A DNA stretch of 64,000 nucleotides from Bradyrhizobium sp. SZCCT0231 (lineage in GTDB: Bacteria > Pseudomonadota > Alphaproteobacteria > Rhizobiales > Xanthobacteraceae), in NCBI RefSeq assembly GCF_018130245.1, contig NZ_JAFCKP010000009.1, positions 1 to 64,000 on the forward strand, written 5' to 3'. Below the pieces are notes generated by a model that saw nothing but the letters and a program-made list of their open reading frames with translations, searched no databases and was not told the origin of the DNA. The position numbers and the translations under genes were made by a program. Below are positions 19,147 to 27,859 of this stretch, in pieces (within the stretch, counting starts at the first letter, position 1; each line of letters opens with the position of its first letter).

Positions 19147-20523
19147 TCACTGATAAGTCGCCACGATATCGGACACAGCGCGCTCGAGCTGTTGCGCCGT
19201 GGCGCATTGGCGCACGACGCTGCAAAAGGTCGCGTAGCGCGGCATCTCGGAATCGCCAAAGCCCCAGGCGAGCCGCCCCTCGGGATTGAGCCAGACCAGT
19301 CGCTTCGAGCGGTCGGAGATCCGGCGCAAGATGTCGGCGCGCGGGTCGAGATTGTTGCTGCGGGCATCGCCGAGCACGATCACCGTGGTCTGCGGGGTCA
19401 GCGTGCTCATGAACTCCTTCTCGAAATCGACCAGCGAGGAGCCGTAGTCCGACGAGCCGAAGCCGACCTTGGACATGATCTCGGACATCGCCTCCTCCGG
19501 CGATTTCGATTCCAGGATCTCGCTGACCTCGATCAGGTGCGAGGAGAAGGCGAAGGAGCGGACATCGTCGACCACCTCGTGCAGCGAGTGGATCAGCAGC
19601 AGAAAGAAATCGGATACTTGCGCAACGGAGCCCGAGACGTCGCACAGCGCCACGATCTTCGGCCGGTCGCGATGCTTGCGCTTCCATGTCGTGAGGAAGG
19701 GCACGCCGCCCCAGGCCGCATTGCGGCGAAGCGTGCGGCGAACGTCGAGATGGCCGCGGCGCTGGCGCTTGCGCGGCTTCGAGTAGCGCTCGCGCAGCCG
19801 GCGCGCGATCTGGCGGATGAGAGCGCGCATCTCGGCGACTTGGCGCCGCTCGATGCGGGCAAGCGGCGCATTGCGCAGGATCTCGTTGCGGAGGTTTTCG
19901 GCCTCCTCGCGGGCATAGAGCGCAAGCCCCTGAGAGACCGTATCGCGCACGGCTTCGCGTAAGGCGTCGAGCGCGGCGCGTAGACGCTCGGCCAGTGCCG
20001 GGTTGGTCGCGGTCAGCTCGTCGAGATCGTCGCGCAGGCGCTGGAGGCCCATGGCATCGAGTATGCGGCTGGAGAAAATACCGCGCTGAGTGGAGTAGCG
20101 GATGTCGGACAGGGAGGCCGCCCCGGAGGCGCTGGCGATGGCGGCTGCGATAGCATTGCGGTCCTGCGACAGCAGCATCTGCGCGAGCGGCCCGAGTTCC
20201 TGCTGCTGCGAACTGCCGTCGGCATCGCTGGCTGCGCCGGAAGAGGGCGCTTGATCCGCTTCCTGCGACCTGTCCTGATCGACGCTCTCGGGCTGCTCCT
20301 GCCGCGGTTCCGGCTGGCTGAAGAACAGGTCAAAGCAGTCGCCGAGCGCGAGCTTCTCGTCCTGCGACTTGGCGAGCGTCAGCAGCAGCGCGTCGCGCAG
20401 GACGGCGCGGTCGGAGATGCCGACCTGTGCGACTGCTCGCATCGCATCGATGCTTTCGGCAGGCGAGACGTGAACGCCGACGCCGCGCGCCGCTCGAAAG
20501 AAACGATGGAGATTCTCGCGCAT
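19147..20523 (-). CDS. vWA domain protein, CoxE family
   Basis: The 458-residue protein has a long acidic, Gln/Ser-rich N-terminal half and a C-terminal von Willebrand A domain with the MIDAS motif LCDVSGSVAQ near residue 295. CoxE-like proteins act with MoxR-family AAA+ ATPases to mature or insert metal cofactors into enzymes such as molybdenum hydroxylases. The MoxR gene lies immediately upstream (5-bp gap to the ATG at 20523), forming a two-gene unit. A client enzyme could be the xanthine dehydrogenase of this window, but nothing here proves it. Confidence 0.82.
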   Translation of the reverse strand: MRENLHRFFRAARGVGVHVSPAESIDAMRAVAQVGISDRAVLRDALLLTLAKSQDEKLALGDCFDLFFSQPEPRQEQPESVDQDRSQEADQAPSSGAASDADGSSQQQELGPLAQMLLSQDRNAIAAAIASASGAASLSDIRYSTQRGIFSSRILDAMGLQRLRDDLDELTATNPALAERLRAALDALREAVRDTVSQGLALYAREEAENLRNEILRNAPLARIERRQVAEMRALIRQIARRLRERYSKPRKRQRRGHLDVRRTLRRNAAWGGVPFLTTWKRKHRDRPKIVALCDVSGSVAQVSDFFLLLIHSLHEVVDDVRSFAFSSHLIEVSEILESKSPEEAMSEIMSKVGFGSSDYGSSLVDFEKEFMSTLTPQTTVIVLGDARSNNLDPRADILRRISDRSKRLVWLNPEGRLAWGFGDSEMPRYATFCSVVRQCATAQQLERAVSDIVATYQ

Positions 20524-20528
20524 CGGCG

Positions 20529-21476
20529 TCAACCGAAGACGTTGGACCGTGCCGCCTTGGCAATGAAGGTCGTCACCTGTGGCGCTGCTGCCTCGATGTC
20601 GGCTTCGTATTTCAGAAGTACGTTGAGCGTGTCCTTGACGATCTCGGTGTCGAGCTCCGTGGCCTGGAGCAGCACAAGCACGCGTGCCCAGTCGATGGTC
20701 TCGCTGACCGACGGCAGCTTCTTCAGGTCCAGCGAGCGGATCTCGTGGATGAAGCCGACCATCTGCCGGCGCAGCGTCTGCGAGATGCCGGGCACGCGGC
20801 TCTCGACGATACGTTCTTCGAGCCGCTGCTCGGGGAAGCCGATATGCAGATGCAGGCAGCGCCGCTTCAGCGCGTCGCCGAGGTCGCGCTCGCTGTTGGA
20901 GGTGAGGATCACGGTCGGCGGCGTGATGGCTGAGACGGTTCCGAGCTCGGGGATCGTGACCTGGAAGTCGGACAGGATCTCCAACAGCAGCGATTCGAAC
21001 TCCGCATCCGACTTGTCGATCTCGTCGATCAAGAGCACGCAGCCGCCCGGCTGCTCGAGCGCCTGGAGCAGCGGCCGCGGCTCGACGAACTCCTTGGAGA
21101 AGAATACGTCGCCGAAATCATGGAGCTGGCCGAGCGCGGTGTGCAGCGTCTGTGCGCCGCCGAGGACTTCGCCGAGCTTGTCCTTGAGGATCTGCGTGTA
21201 GAGAAGCTGCTTGGCGTACTTCCACTCATAGAGCGCCTTGGCCTCGTCGAGACCCTCATAGCATTGCAGCCGGATCATCTTCATGCCGCGCCAGGCCGCG
21301 ATCGCCTTGGCGAGCTCGGTCTTGCCGACGCCCGCGGGGCCCTCGACCAGGATCGGCTTCTCGATCTGCTGCGACAAATAGACGGCGGTCGCGATCTGCC
21401 GGCTCGCGATATAGCCCTGCGCGGCGAGGCCGCTCCCCACTGCCTCGATCGACGTCGAGGCCTTCTGATCAGCCAC
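20529..21476 (-). CDS. MoxR-family AAA+ ATPase
   Basis: The 315-residue ATPase has Walker A VEGPAGVGKTELAKA near residue 42, Walker B CVLLIDEIDKSD near 133 and sensor region ILTSNSERDLGDALKRR near 180. The family (MoxR/NorQ/CoxD) works as a hexameric chaperone with vWA partners. The GTG start at 21476 is chosen because a GGGAG lies at proper distance upstream and the family N-terminus begins about here. It is paired with the downstream CoxE-like gene. Confidence 0.85.
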   Translation of the reverse strand: MADQKASTSIEAVGSGLAAQGYIASRQIATAVYLSQQIEKPILVEGPAGVGKTELAKAIAAWRGMKMIRLQCYEGLDEAKALYEWKYAKQLLYTQILKDKLGEVLGGAQTLHTALGQLHDFGDVFFSKEFVEPRPLLQALEQPGGCVLLIDEIDKSDAEFESLLLEILSDFQVTIPELGTVSAITPPTVILTSNSERDLGDALKRRCLHLHIGFPEQRLEERIVESRVPGISQTLRRQMVGFIHEIRSLDLKKLPSVSETIDWARVLVLLQATELDTEIVKDTLNVLLKYEADIEAAAPQVTTFIAKAARSNVFG

Positions 21477-21622
21477 GAAATGGCGCTCCCAAAGGTCTTG
21501 CTTTAAGGCTTGTTCTGCCTGCGTTCCCGGCAAAGAACAAGCCTCGTTTGGAAGCCATCAGATCCGCGTGAGCGGTGTTTTTTCCGTTCAGCGCAAATAG
21601 TTGAGCGGGTCGCTGGTCGCGA

Positions 21623-21823
21623 TCAGTGCCGCAGCAGCTCCGGCTTGCGGATCGTCTGCCTGAGCTCGGCGCCGCAATCGGCGCATTCATAGACGAAGTC
21701 GATTTTGGCAAGGCTCCAATGCGGCTCGACCTCGCGCACATACATCGGCAGGAACCCCATACAGGTGGGGCAATTCACTGGCGCGATTTCGATGTCCTGA
21801 TGATGCTGAACGTAAGCTGGCAT
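21623..21823 (-). CDS. Small zinc-ribbon-like protein
   Basis: The 66-residue protein carries two cysteine pairs, CPTC near residue 18 and CADCG near residue 48, spaced as in a zinc ribbon. The middle region has an aromatic strand (DFVYE). The product is cytoplasmic and its function unknown; such small Bradyrhizobium proteins are common. It lies in its own transcription unit between moxR and the oxidoreductase gene. Confidence 0.6.
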   Translation of the reverse strand: MPAYVQHHQDIEIAPVNCPTCMGFLPMYVREVEPHWSLAKIDFVYECADCGAELRQTIRKPELLRH

Positions 21824-22048
21824 CTCGGCTCTCCTTCGCAGGCGACCATCAAACCCCGCGTAAAGGCTACTGCCGGTTGCCCCGGAGCCCTCATCAACTC
21901 TTTCGAACAGAGGCGGAACGGCGGGTATTTGCCGTTTGCTGTGACATTCTTGTTACGGTTTCTATACTGTAACGGGCGGACCAAATGCCTATTTCACAGT
22001 CCGACCCAGTGTTCGGACTTTCACCTCAACGATAAGGGAGCAACGCCC

Positions 22049-23023
22049 ATGACGCATGCCATTCGCTTTCACAAGACCGGCGGTCCGGAAGTCCTGGTCT
22101 GGGAGGAGGTCAGCGTCGGCAAGCCTGGACCCGGCGAAGCGCGCGTCCGCCACACCGCTGTCGGCCTCAATTTCGTCGACATCTACAACCGTTCCGGCCT
22201 TTATCCGGCGCAACTGCCGAGCGGGCTCGGCAGCGAGGCGGCCGGCGTCGTCGAAGAGGTCGGTCCTGGTGTGACCGATGTGAAGCCTGGCGATCGCGTC
22301 GCCTATGGCGCTTCGCCGCTCGGTGCCTATTCGGAGGCGCGGCTGATCCCCGCCGATCGTCTGCTGAAATTGCCCGATAGCGTCGACGACAAGACCGCGG
22401 CGGCGATGATGCTCAAGGGGCTCACCACGCAATATCTGATCCGGCAGACCTATCGGGTAAAGGCGGGCGATACCATCCTGCTTCATGCCGCAGCTGGCGG
22501 TGTCGGCCTGATCCTGAGCCAGTGGGCCAAGCATCTCGGCGCGACCGTGATCGGTACAGTCAGCAACGACGAGAAGGCGAAGCTCGCCAAGGCGCATGGC
22601 TGCGACCATGTGATCATCTATACCCGGGAGGATTTCGTGAAGCGGGTCGACGAGATCACCGGCGGCAAGAAGGTGCCGGTGGTTTACGATTCCGTCGGCA
22701 AGGACACGTTCCTGAAATCGCTGGATTGCCTCGCGCCGCTCGGCGTCGCCGCGCTGTTCGGCCAGTCCTCCGGCGCGGTGGAGCCGCTCAATCTCGGCCT
22801 GTTGGCCCAGAAGGGCTCGCTCTACGTCACGCGTCCGACGCTGTTCACCTACGCCGCCAAGCGCGAAAATCTGGTCGCGATGGCGAACGAACTGTTCGAC
22901 GTCGTCAAATCCGGCGCGGTCAAGATCGAGGTGCACCAGACCTATCCGCTGAAGGACGCCGCTAAGGCGCATGCCGATCTCGCCGCGCGCAAGACCACGG
23001 GATCAACCGTTCTCCTGGTCTAA
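22049..23023 (+). CDS. NADPH:quinone oxidoreductase (QOR, zinc-independent MDR family)
   Basis: The 324-residue enzyme has GLNFVDIYNRSGLY near residue 42 and the NADPH-binding loop HAAAGGVGLILSQWAKHLGA near residue 150, typical of zeta-crystallin-like quinone reductases. It reduces quinones in the cytosol by one-electron transfer. The ATG at 22049 follows a GATAAGGGAGCAACGCC ribosome site. It is monocistronic. Confidence 0.9.
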   Translation: MTHAIRFHKTGGPEVLVWEEVSVGKPGPGEARVRHTAVGLNFVDIYNRSGLYPAQLPSGLGSEAAGVVEEVGPGVTDVKPGDRVAYGASPLGAYSEARLIPADRLLKLPDSVDDKTAAAMMLKGLTTQYLIRQTYRVKAGDTILLHAAAGGVGLILSQWAKHLGATVIGTVSNDEKAKLAKAHGCDHVIIYTREDFVKRVDEITGGKKVPVVYDSVGKDTFLKSLDCLAPLGVAALFGQSSGAVEPLNLGLLAQKGSLYVTRPTLFTYAAKRENLVAMANELFDVVKSGAVKIEVHQTYPLKDAAKAHADLAARKTTGSTVLLV

Positions 23024-23061
23024 TGCGCGGCCGGGCCGTGACGCAAACCGCCTGGTCTGCG

Positions 23062-23337
23062 TCACGGCCGTTCGTGCTTGCGCAGATCGCGGGCGTGATC
23101 AATGCGGATTGCCTGGAGGTCGACATCTTCGGGCGGGATTTGGGGCAGGGCGGCCTCGGTCAGGATGGCCTCGGTCACGTCCTCGACCGCATTCTCCACG
23201 ATTTCGTGGATGAACGAGATGTTCTGGTATTCGCCCGAGGCGATGCGGGAGATGACCTCGCGCCTTGTGATTTCGGGATCGACGACCGCCTCGCGGCCCC
23301 GCCGCCCATAATCGATCATCACGACGAAATACTGCAT
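23062..23337 (-). CDS. Small acidic protein, likely repressor-controlled
   Basis: The 91-residue protein starts MQYFVVMIDYGRRGREAVV and is helix-rich with an acidic centre. No family recognised. A longer frame begins 69 nt upstream, but the start at 23337 has the more natural N-terminus. It lies downstream of the S24 repressor gene on the same strand and has its own promoter containing repressor-like half-sites, so it may be a regulatory target. Confidence 0.55.
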   Translation of the reverse strand: MQYFVVMIDYGRRGREAVVDPEITRREVISRIASGEYQNISFIHEIVENAVEDVTEAILTEAALPQIPPEDVDLQAIRIDHARDLRKHERP

Positions 23338-23377
23338 AAAACGATCCTGCCGCGCCCCGTGGTCGGGAACGCGGCAG

Positions 23378-23433
23378 AGTATTTCCGAAAATCGTAACTC
23401 TGTCAATCGCGATTTCTATAAATCGGAAATCGC
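23378..23433 (-). promoter_or_regulatory. Promoter with TTCCGA operator half-sites upstream of the 91-residue gene
   Basis: Reading the minus strand, TTGACA (23406-23401), a 17-bp spacer and AATACT (23383-23378) form a credible sigma-70 promoter. ATTTCCGAAAAT at 23381-23392 overlaps the spacer and -10. A further inverted repeat, GCGATTTC (23409-23416) with GAAATCGC (23426-23433), flanks TATAAATCG just upstream. The same TTCCGA/TCGGAA half-sites occur at the repressor's own promoter, suggesting shared control by the adjacent S24 repressor. The inference is from motif sharing only. Confidence 0.55.
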
Positions 23434-23444
23434 TGTGTGGTCCC

Positions 23445-24053
23445 CTACTTGCCCTTCTTGCGAGGGCGCGCCGATTTCGCACGCAGCCGCTCGAGCTGCC
23501 CCTTGGGCATGGACAGGCAGATCTCCCCCACCCAGTCGAGCTTGACGCCGACGATCGGCTTGGCATTGAAGCTCGTGAGATTGACGACGGAGGGGGATTT
23601 TCCCCGCTCGATGGTCTTCAGATAGCGCTCGCCGGTCTTGAGCCGGACCACCGCCTCTTCGCCATAGAAGCTCGACAGCGGATGGCGCTGGTCCTTGTAG
23701 ACCACGATCACGTCGCCGCTTTCGTATTTGGGCAGCATCGAATCGCCCACGATCTCGAATGCGATCGTCTCTTCCATGATCGGGAAGGGCAATGCGATGT
23801 CGCCGAGACCTTCCGGGGGAACCTGTTCATAGTCCGGCTCGATCACCGCGCCGGCTCCGACGCGGCCCATGATCGGCGCGAGATTGAGCTCGAGATATTC
23901 CATGATCGGAATGATCTCCGAGGCCTTCACCAGGCGCTCGCCGCCGAGAATCTCCGAGACCGCGCCGGGTCGCACGCCCATGGCCGCCGCCAGGCCGCCC
24001 TTGCTCTTGCCCGTCTTCTCCAGGCCCCGCTCGATCATTGCAACGTCCAACAT
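23445..24053 (-). CDS. LexA-like S24 transcriptional repressor (XRE type)
   Basis: The 202-residue protein has an N-terminal helix-turn-helix (GLAAAMGVRPGAVSEILGG, about residues 20-40) and a C-terminal S24 peptidase-like domain with the nucleophile region EIVGDSMLPKY near residue 105 and a candidate Lys in VVRLKTGERY near residue 145. Such proteins are phage-type or stress repressors that may self-cleave. The C-terminus is very basic (RPRKKGK). The start at 24053 follows GAGGGAATCACC. Operators overlap its promoter, so it is probably autoregulated. Confidence 0.8.
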   Translation of the reverse strand: MLDVAMIERGLEKTGKSKGGLAAAMGVRPGAVSEILGGERLVKASEIIPIMEYLELNLAPIMGRVGAGAVIEPDYEQVPPEGLGDIALPFPIMEETIAFEIVGDSMLPKYESGDVIVVYKDQRHPLSSFYGEEAVVRLKTGERYLKTIERGKSPSVVNLTSFNAKPIVGVKLDWVGEICLSMPKGQLERLRAKSARPRKKGK

Positions 24054-24086
24054 GGTGATTCCCTCGATTGCGCACCGTCTCGCCTC

Positions 24087-24166
24087 TTGTAATCCGAAAT
24101 TCGGAATTGATGCAATTATGAATATCAGAATTGTTGCTTGACTTGTGGTTCGGAATAACGGAATCT
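24087..24166. promoter_or_regulatory. Divergent promoters with palindromic operator
   Basis: On the minus strand TTGCAT (24115-24110), a 17-bp spacer and TTACAA (24092-24087) precede the repressor gene. The perfect palindrome TCCGAAATTCGGA (24093-24105) fills that spacer. On the plus strand TTGACT (24138-24143), a 17-bp spacer and GAATCT (24161-24166) precede the GcrA-like gene, and TTCGGAATAACGGAA (24149-24163) sits in that spacer. One repressor could therefore block both directions. Confidence 0.6.
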
Positions 24167-24220
24167 GTGTTTCATCTCCCCGATCGTTCGTTGGTGGGAG
24201 GCGCATCACAGGACAGCAGC

Positions 24221-24754
24221 ATGGAACCGGGCCATTGGCCGTCGGAGCACTCCGACGCGCTTCGCGACTATTTTCTCAAAGGCATGTCTTATGCGGAGAT
24301 CGGAAGACAGATTAACGCAAGGTTTGGAACGGCTTACACGCGCAGCGCAGTGGTCGGCCGCGCCAAGCGGCTCGGGCTCGTCGTGCCGGAATGGATGACG
24401 AGTCCGTCGATCGTGCCGCCTTTGCCGGGTGAACCCGGCCTGCTTTCGCCGCGTCGGGCGGCGTTGCCGAACCTGAATCTGCCGCCGAAGTCCGCGATGA
24501 AGCCTGCGGCGCGGGTCAAGTTGCGTTGCGTCGGCGTCCAGCCGCGCCTGATCCAATTGGTCGAGCTCGAGCCGGCCGACTGCCGCTATCCCTATGGCGG
24601 CGACAAGGACGGAGAGGAGATCACCTTCTGCGGCCACCCGAGCCAGCCGGGCTCCAGTTATTGCACGCCGCATTCCCGCCTGACGCGCCGTTCCGAGGCT
24701 GCATCCGCCCGTGTCGCGGGCCCCGTCGTGCTGAAGTTGGTCTCGGCCGCCTGA
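24221..24754 (+). CDS. GcrA-family regulator (non-canonical copy)
   Basis: The 177-residue protein starts MEPGHWPSEHSDALRDYF, followed by the GcrA N-terminal helices (LKGMSYAEIGRQINARFG, then RSAVVGRAKRLGL). Residues about 60-110 are a Pro/Arg-rich linker, and the C-terminus has the family pattern DCRYPYGG...FCGHP...SYCTPHSRL. GcrA binds sigma-70 holoenzyme and methylated DNA to drive cell-cycle genes. The divergence from canonical GcrA and the adjacent phage-type repressor suggest an accessory paralogue. Confidence 0.78.
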   Translation: MEPGHWPSEHSDALRDYFLKGMSYAEIGRQINARFGTAYTRSAVVGRAKRLGLVVPEWMTSPSIVPPLPGEPGLLSPRRAALPNLNLPPKSAMKPAARVKLRCVGVQPRLIQLVELEPADCRYPYGGDKDGEEITFCGHPSQPGSSYCTPHSRLTRRSEAASARVAGPVVLKLVSAA

Positions 24755-24800
24755 AAGTGCAGCCGTCCGTTCAATCGTCAGACTTGCAAGGAGTACCCGA

Positions 24801-25376
24801 GTGGCTCGTGCCCGACGTAACAGGTCCTACAAATTGGCGCAGATCTACGACCGGCGGTCGCGGGAGGTGCCGTTCAACGCCGAGGTGGCGGAGGTCGAGG
24901 TGGACAATCCGCTCGCGCTCGATTCAGGCGAGAAGATCCTGGCCATCCGGTCGGTCCGCAGTGATCCGCTCGGCCGGCTGCACGCGCACCACCAGATCGA
25001 CGAAGCGCAATACCGCGGTGGGCGCGCCTTCCAGAACGATTGGGAGCGGGCGGAGCGAGGCCCTCAGGCGGTGGATACGACCCGCGAATATGTCGATGGG
25101 ACCGGCATGCGCGAGCCCGTTACCGAGAGCCAGCGTCAGGCGGTGCTGCGGCTGGACCGGGTCGAGCGCGAACTCGGCACCGACGGCGCAGCGCTGGTGC
25201 ACGACGTGCTGGTGCTGGGTCTGACCATGGATCAGATCGGACAGCGTCGTGCCGTCCGTACGCAGCGATGGAAGGATTATTTTGCGCGGCGTTTCCGCGA
25301 ATGCCTGGACCGGCTGGCGCTGATCTACGGCTTTGCGACGGAGACAGGGACACGGCGTGCGGACCGGGCCAGATGA
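24801..25376 (+). CDS. Hypothetical protein with C-terminal helix-turn-helix-like region
   Basis: The 191-residue basic protein starts at a GTG preceded by AAGGAG. The C-terminal half (QRQAVLRLDRVERELG, then VLGLTMDQIGQRR, then YFARRFRECLDRLALIYG) resembles DUF6456-type helix-turn-helix domains seen in Rhizobiales phage-like or regulatory proteins; this similarity is only approximate. It follows the GcrA-like gene by 46 bp on the same strand, so the repressor promoter may control both. Confidence 0.6.
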   Translation: MARARRNRSYKLAQIYDRRSREVPFNAEVAEVEVDNPLALDSGEKILAIRSVRSDPLGRLHAHHQIDEAQYRGGRAFQNDWERAERGPQAVDTTREYVDGTGMREPVTESQRQAVLRLDRVERELGTDGAALVHDVLVLGLTMDQIGQRRAVRTQRWKDYFARRFRECLDRLALIYGFATETGTRRADRAR

Positions 25377-25422
25377 ATGCGGCACGCCTGCGGTTTCGGC
25401 CGCAGGCGCGTCTGTTTATCGC

Positions 25423-25779
25423 TTACGGATGAGGCACAATCTGATAGGGCGTGGTGTAGGGTTCGACACGGAGCGAGGCGTTGGCCAACAGCCCGATTTT
25501 GGCGGTCGGCGCCTGCTGCAATTCGCCGTTCGGGCCACGATGCACGTTGTATTGCCAGACGGTGAGATCGCCCTTCTGTGCCAGCGCGTGTGCAACGGCG
25601 CTCGCATCATTGCCGCCGAGCGCCTGAAGCTCCTCCGCCGACAATCCGACGACGATTTCGTCCTTGATGGTGACGATCTTGAACAGGTTCATCTTGGTCT
25701 CCTGGGCCCATGCGCCTTGTATCGAAAGGGTGAGAAGCGCGACCGCGGCGCCCTTGATGAGATCGCAGCGAGAAAGCAT
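25423..25779 (-). CDS. Small exported protein, unknown function
   Basis: The 118-residue product starts MLSRCDLIKGAAVALL with a signal peptide cleaved around AWAQE. The mature domain is about 90 residues with no cysteine and no recognised motif. It was probably transcribed alone. A longer upstream start would destroy the signal peptide, so 25779 is preferred. Confidence 0.6.
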   Translation of the reverse strand: MLSRCDLIKGAAVALLTLSIQGAWAQETKMNLFKIVTIKDEIVVGLSAEELQALGGNDASAVAHALAQKGDLTVWQYNVHRGPNGELQQAPTAKIGLLANASLRVEPYTTPYQIVPHP

Positions 25780-26399
25780 GCCGTCGTCCTTTTGGTGCTG
25801 ACGCGCGCCCAAATCGAAGAGTCCTCAGCCATGGCGCCCGTATCTGCGTGGCTGTGCCGCATCGGCTTGGTCGCTCGCTCGCGGACGGCGGTTCACGGGA
25901 ATCCTATCCAGACCGATGGATCCTGCCGCCAACAACTGCGCCAGGACCGGCTGCAGGATCGACTTTCATGCTGGCGATGCAGCCGCCGGAATTGGACTCA
26001 ACAATTACGTGTATATACTGAAAAGATCGCCAATTCGTGCGCGCCAATGCGCATTCATATCGGAACAAGGCGAAACGCTCGCCGGTTGACGGCGATCAGG
26101 GGCTGTGTGCGTGATTGATGCCGCTTGTTGACGCAGGTGGGTGACGGCGGTCGATATTCCTGTTATCCGGAATCGCCGTGGCGCGATGCAGGCGAAGCAT
26201 CGCTACACCCACGGTTGGGCTTGCCGGAAGGGTTGTTCCTTGGCATAGTTACAACCAGTTGGTTGAGGCCGCCGTTTGGAAGTAGTTCAGCGTGCCAACC
26301 CGGCGGGGCCTCCCGGCCGAGAGTTCGTCGCGATCGGTTCTGTTGCGGCGTTCGGTTCTCGAGTGGATCACGAAGGCCGATGCTTGTCATAGGTGCGAG
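25780..26399. other. Gene-poor stretch
   Basis: No convincing gene was seen in these 620 bases. AT-richer sequence around 26000-26060 and a TTGACG near 26125 may hold promoters. Several short frames lack ribosome-binding sites. Confidence 0.45.
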
Positions 26400-26585
26400 A
26401 TGAAAAACCTCAATTTCGCGGCTGAGCTGCATCTCAAGCTCGGTGTGCCTGCAAGCAGCACTGTCGAAAGCCTGCGCCTGCTCCGCGCATTCCTGAAGCT
26501 CGCGCCTCGACAGCGGTTCGAGGTTATCAAGCTGGTCGAAGATCTCGCCACCGAAGAAGCTCTTCCCGAGCACCCATTGTCCTGA
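26400..26585 (+). CDS. Small helical protein
   Basis: The 61-residue product begins MKNLNFAAELHLKLGVP and is predicted to be mostly helical with an acidic C-terminus. No family known to me. Position between the gene-poor stretch and the phasin gene suggests an independent small gene. Confidence 0.45.
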   Translation: MKNLNFAAELHLKLGVPASSTVESLRLLRAFLKLAPRQRFEVIKLVEDLATEEALPEHPLS

Positions 26586-26726
26586 GTCCGGCCGCGCGCC
26601 GACCTATGCCGTCTCTCTCCTTTTCCTGCCAGAGCCGGGTCTGCCGGCGTCGTTCCCCAGAGGCTGGCCGCTGGAAGGCGGTCCGGCAAGTGTGGTATTC
26701 AGTTGGGAAAAAGGGAGGATACGACC

Positions 26727-27068
26727 ATGATTGAACCGAAGCTCGAAGTTCCAGCCGAACTGCGCGACTTGGCCGAGAAGACGATCGACCAGGCGGAAAA
26801 GGCATTCGGCATGTTTTTTGATGCCGCCACCAAATCGATGTCGTCCGTTCCGGGCGCCGGGACGGAGGTGTCGAAGCAGGCGCTGGCTTTCACCGAGCAG
26901 AACATGAAGTCGGCCTTCGAGCATGCGCGCAAGTTGGTGCATGCCACCGACCTCCAGGAAGCAATGCGAATCCAGTCCGATTTCCTGCGCAGTCAGTTCA
27001 CCAGCGCGGGAGATCACATGCGGCAGATGACCGGCAGTCTCATGCAATCAGGCAAAGGCAAGTCCTGA
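26727..27068 (+). CDS. Phasin family protein
   Basis: The 113-residue amphipathic protein matches phasin-2-type sequence: ELRDLAEKTIDQAEKAFGMF near the start, a helix with TEVSKQALAFTEQNMKSAFE, then LVHATDLQEAMRIQSDFLR. Phasins coat polyhydroxyalkanoate granules. The ATG follows a strong GGAGG. No PHA synthesis genes are adjacent. A hairpin at 27198-27223 may end the transcript. Confidence 0.85.
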   Translation: MIEPKLEVPAELRDLAEKTIDQAEKAFGMFFDAATKSMSSVPGAGTEVSKQALAFTEQNMKSAFEHARKLVHATDLQEAMRIQSDFLRSQFTSAGDHMRQMTGSLMQSGKGKS

Positions 27069-27197
27069 TTCTCGGTGTGTGTACAGCGTGCCCACAAATT
27101 GATCTTGTGTGGCGTCGATATCCGCGCTTCGATGCTGGCGCAGGTCCATGATGGGCCACCGAATGATCTCATTCGCCGTCCGTCGTCCTTTCTGCTG

Positions 27198-27223
27198 ATC
27201 CCTGCCGGTCCTCCGGCAGGGAT
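27198..27223 (+). terminator. Hairpin, possible phasin terminator
   Basis: ATCCCTGCCGG (27198-27208) and CCGGCAGGGAT (27213-27223) form a perfect 11-bp stem around TCCT. The following T-run is weak (TTGCAG), so intrinsic termination is likely but not certain; a plain palindrome is the alternative. Confidence 0.45.
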
Positions 27224-27312
27224 TTGCAGTTGTGGCAGGTCGTGATCGTCCGCCGGCTGTTAGAGCGCGATGGATCGGGGCCAATCGTCGTCGCGCTTCA
27301 GGCTATTGTCCG

Positions 27313-27382
27313 GAGCATAATCTTTTCGGAAAACCGCTGCACACCTTGCGCTAACGCGGCCCCTCGGGTCCTGATCATGCTC
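27313..27382. repeat. Dispersed Rhizobiales palindromic repeat
   Basis: GAGCATAATC (27313-27322) is near-complementary to GATCATGCTC (27373-27382). The intervening CTTTTCGGAAAACCGCTGCAC is the core of a palindromic element I recall as very common between Bradyrhizobium genes. It fills the 3' side of the cytochrome c gene, whose transcript it may terminate. Confidence 0.6.
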
Positions 27383-27699
27383 TAACGCAGCGAAGCGATG
27401 TAGGCCGCGATGTCGCCGGCTTCGGTCCGGCTCAACGGAAAATTCGGCATCTTCGGGTGCGGATCGAGCAGGAAGAAGGCGAGCCTTTCCGGACTGAAGT
27501 CCGGCCTGCGCGCAACGGATGCAAACGAGGGGACGTCGGCGCTCGCCTGGGTCTGCCCGTTCGCAACGACGTGGCAGCTGGCGCACCAGCGCCTGGCAAG
27601 GTCGGCACCGTGATCGGCATCAGCGGCGAGAGCGGACGACATGCCGACGCCAGAGACTAAGCCAAGCAGCAGGCAAATCCGTCTCACATGCCGGGGCAT
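27382..27699 (-). CDS. Small exported c-type cytochrome
   Basis: The 105-residue product starts at 27699 behind AGGAAG. It has a signal peptide to about residue 26 (SALAADA), a haem-attachment motif CASCH near residue 40, and a distal Met region HPKMPNFPLSR near residue 80, the class I cytochrome c layout. It carries electrons in the periplasm; the partner is unknown. No oxidase gene is adjacent. Confidence 0.8.
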   Translation of the reverse strand: MPRHVRRICLLLGLVSGVGMSSALAADADHGADLARRWCASCHVVANGQTQASADVPSFASVARRPDFSPERLAFFLLDPHPKMPNFPLSRTEAGDIAAYIASLR

Positions 27700-27859
27700 A
27701 GGGCATTCTTCCTGCATTCGCTTGCGGCTGCCGCGCTCATCCGCAGCACGATCCTGGAAACTGCGAGAGATCAATGCGGGCGACGATCGACCGCAACAGC
27801 CTGCGGGTCGAACGATAGAGATGCCGGACGAAAGCCGGCACTCTTGCGGCGGGCAGGCC

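Noticed and set aside
21512-21526. Exact GTTC-N7-GTTC upstream of the moxR-like gene
   Set aside because: It lacks a -35/-10 arrangement in the right direction, and about two exact matches are expected by chance in a window of this size.
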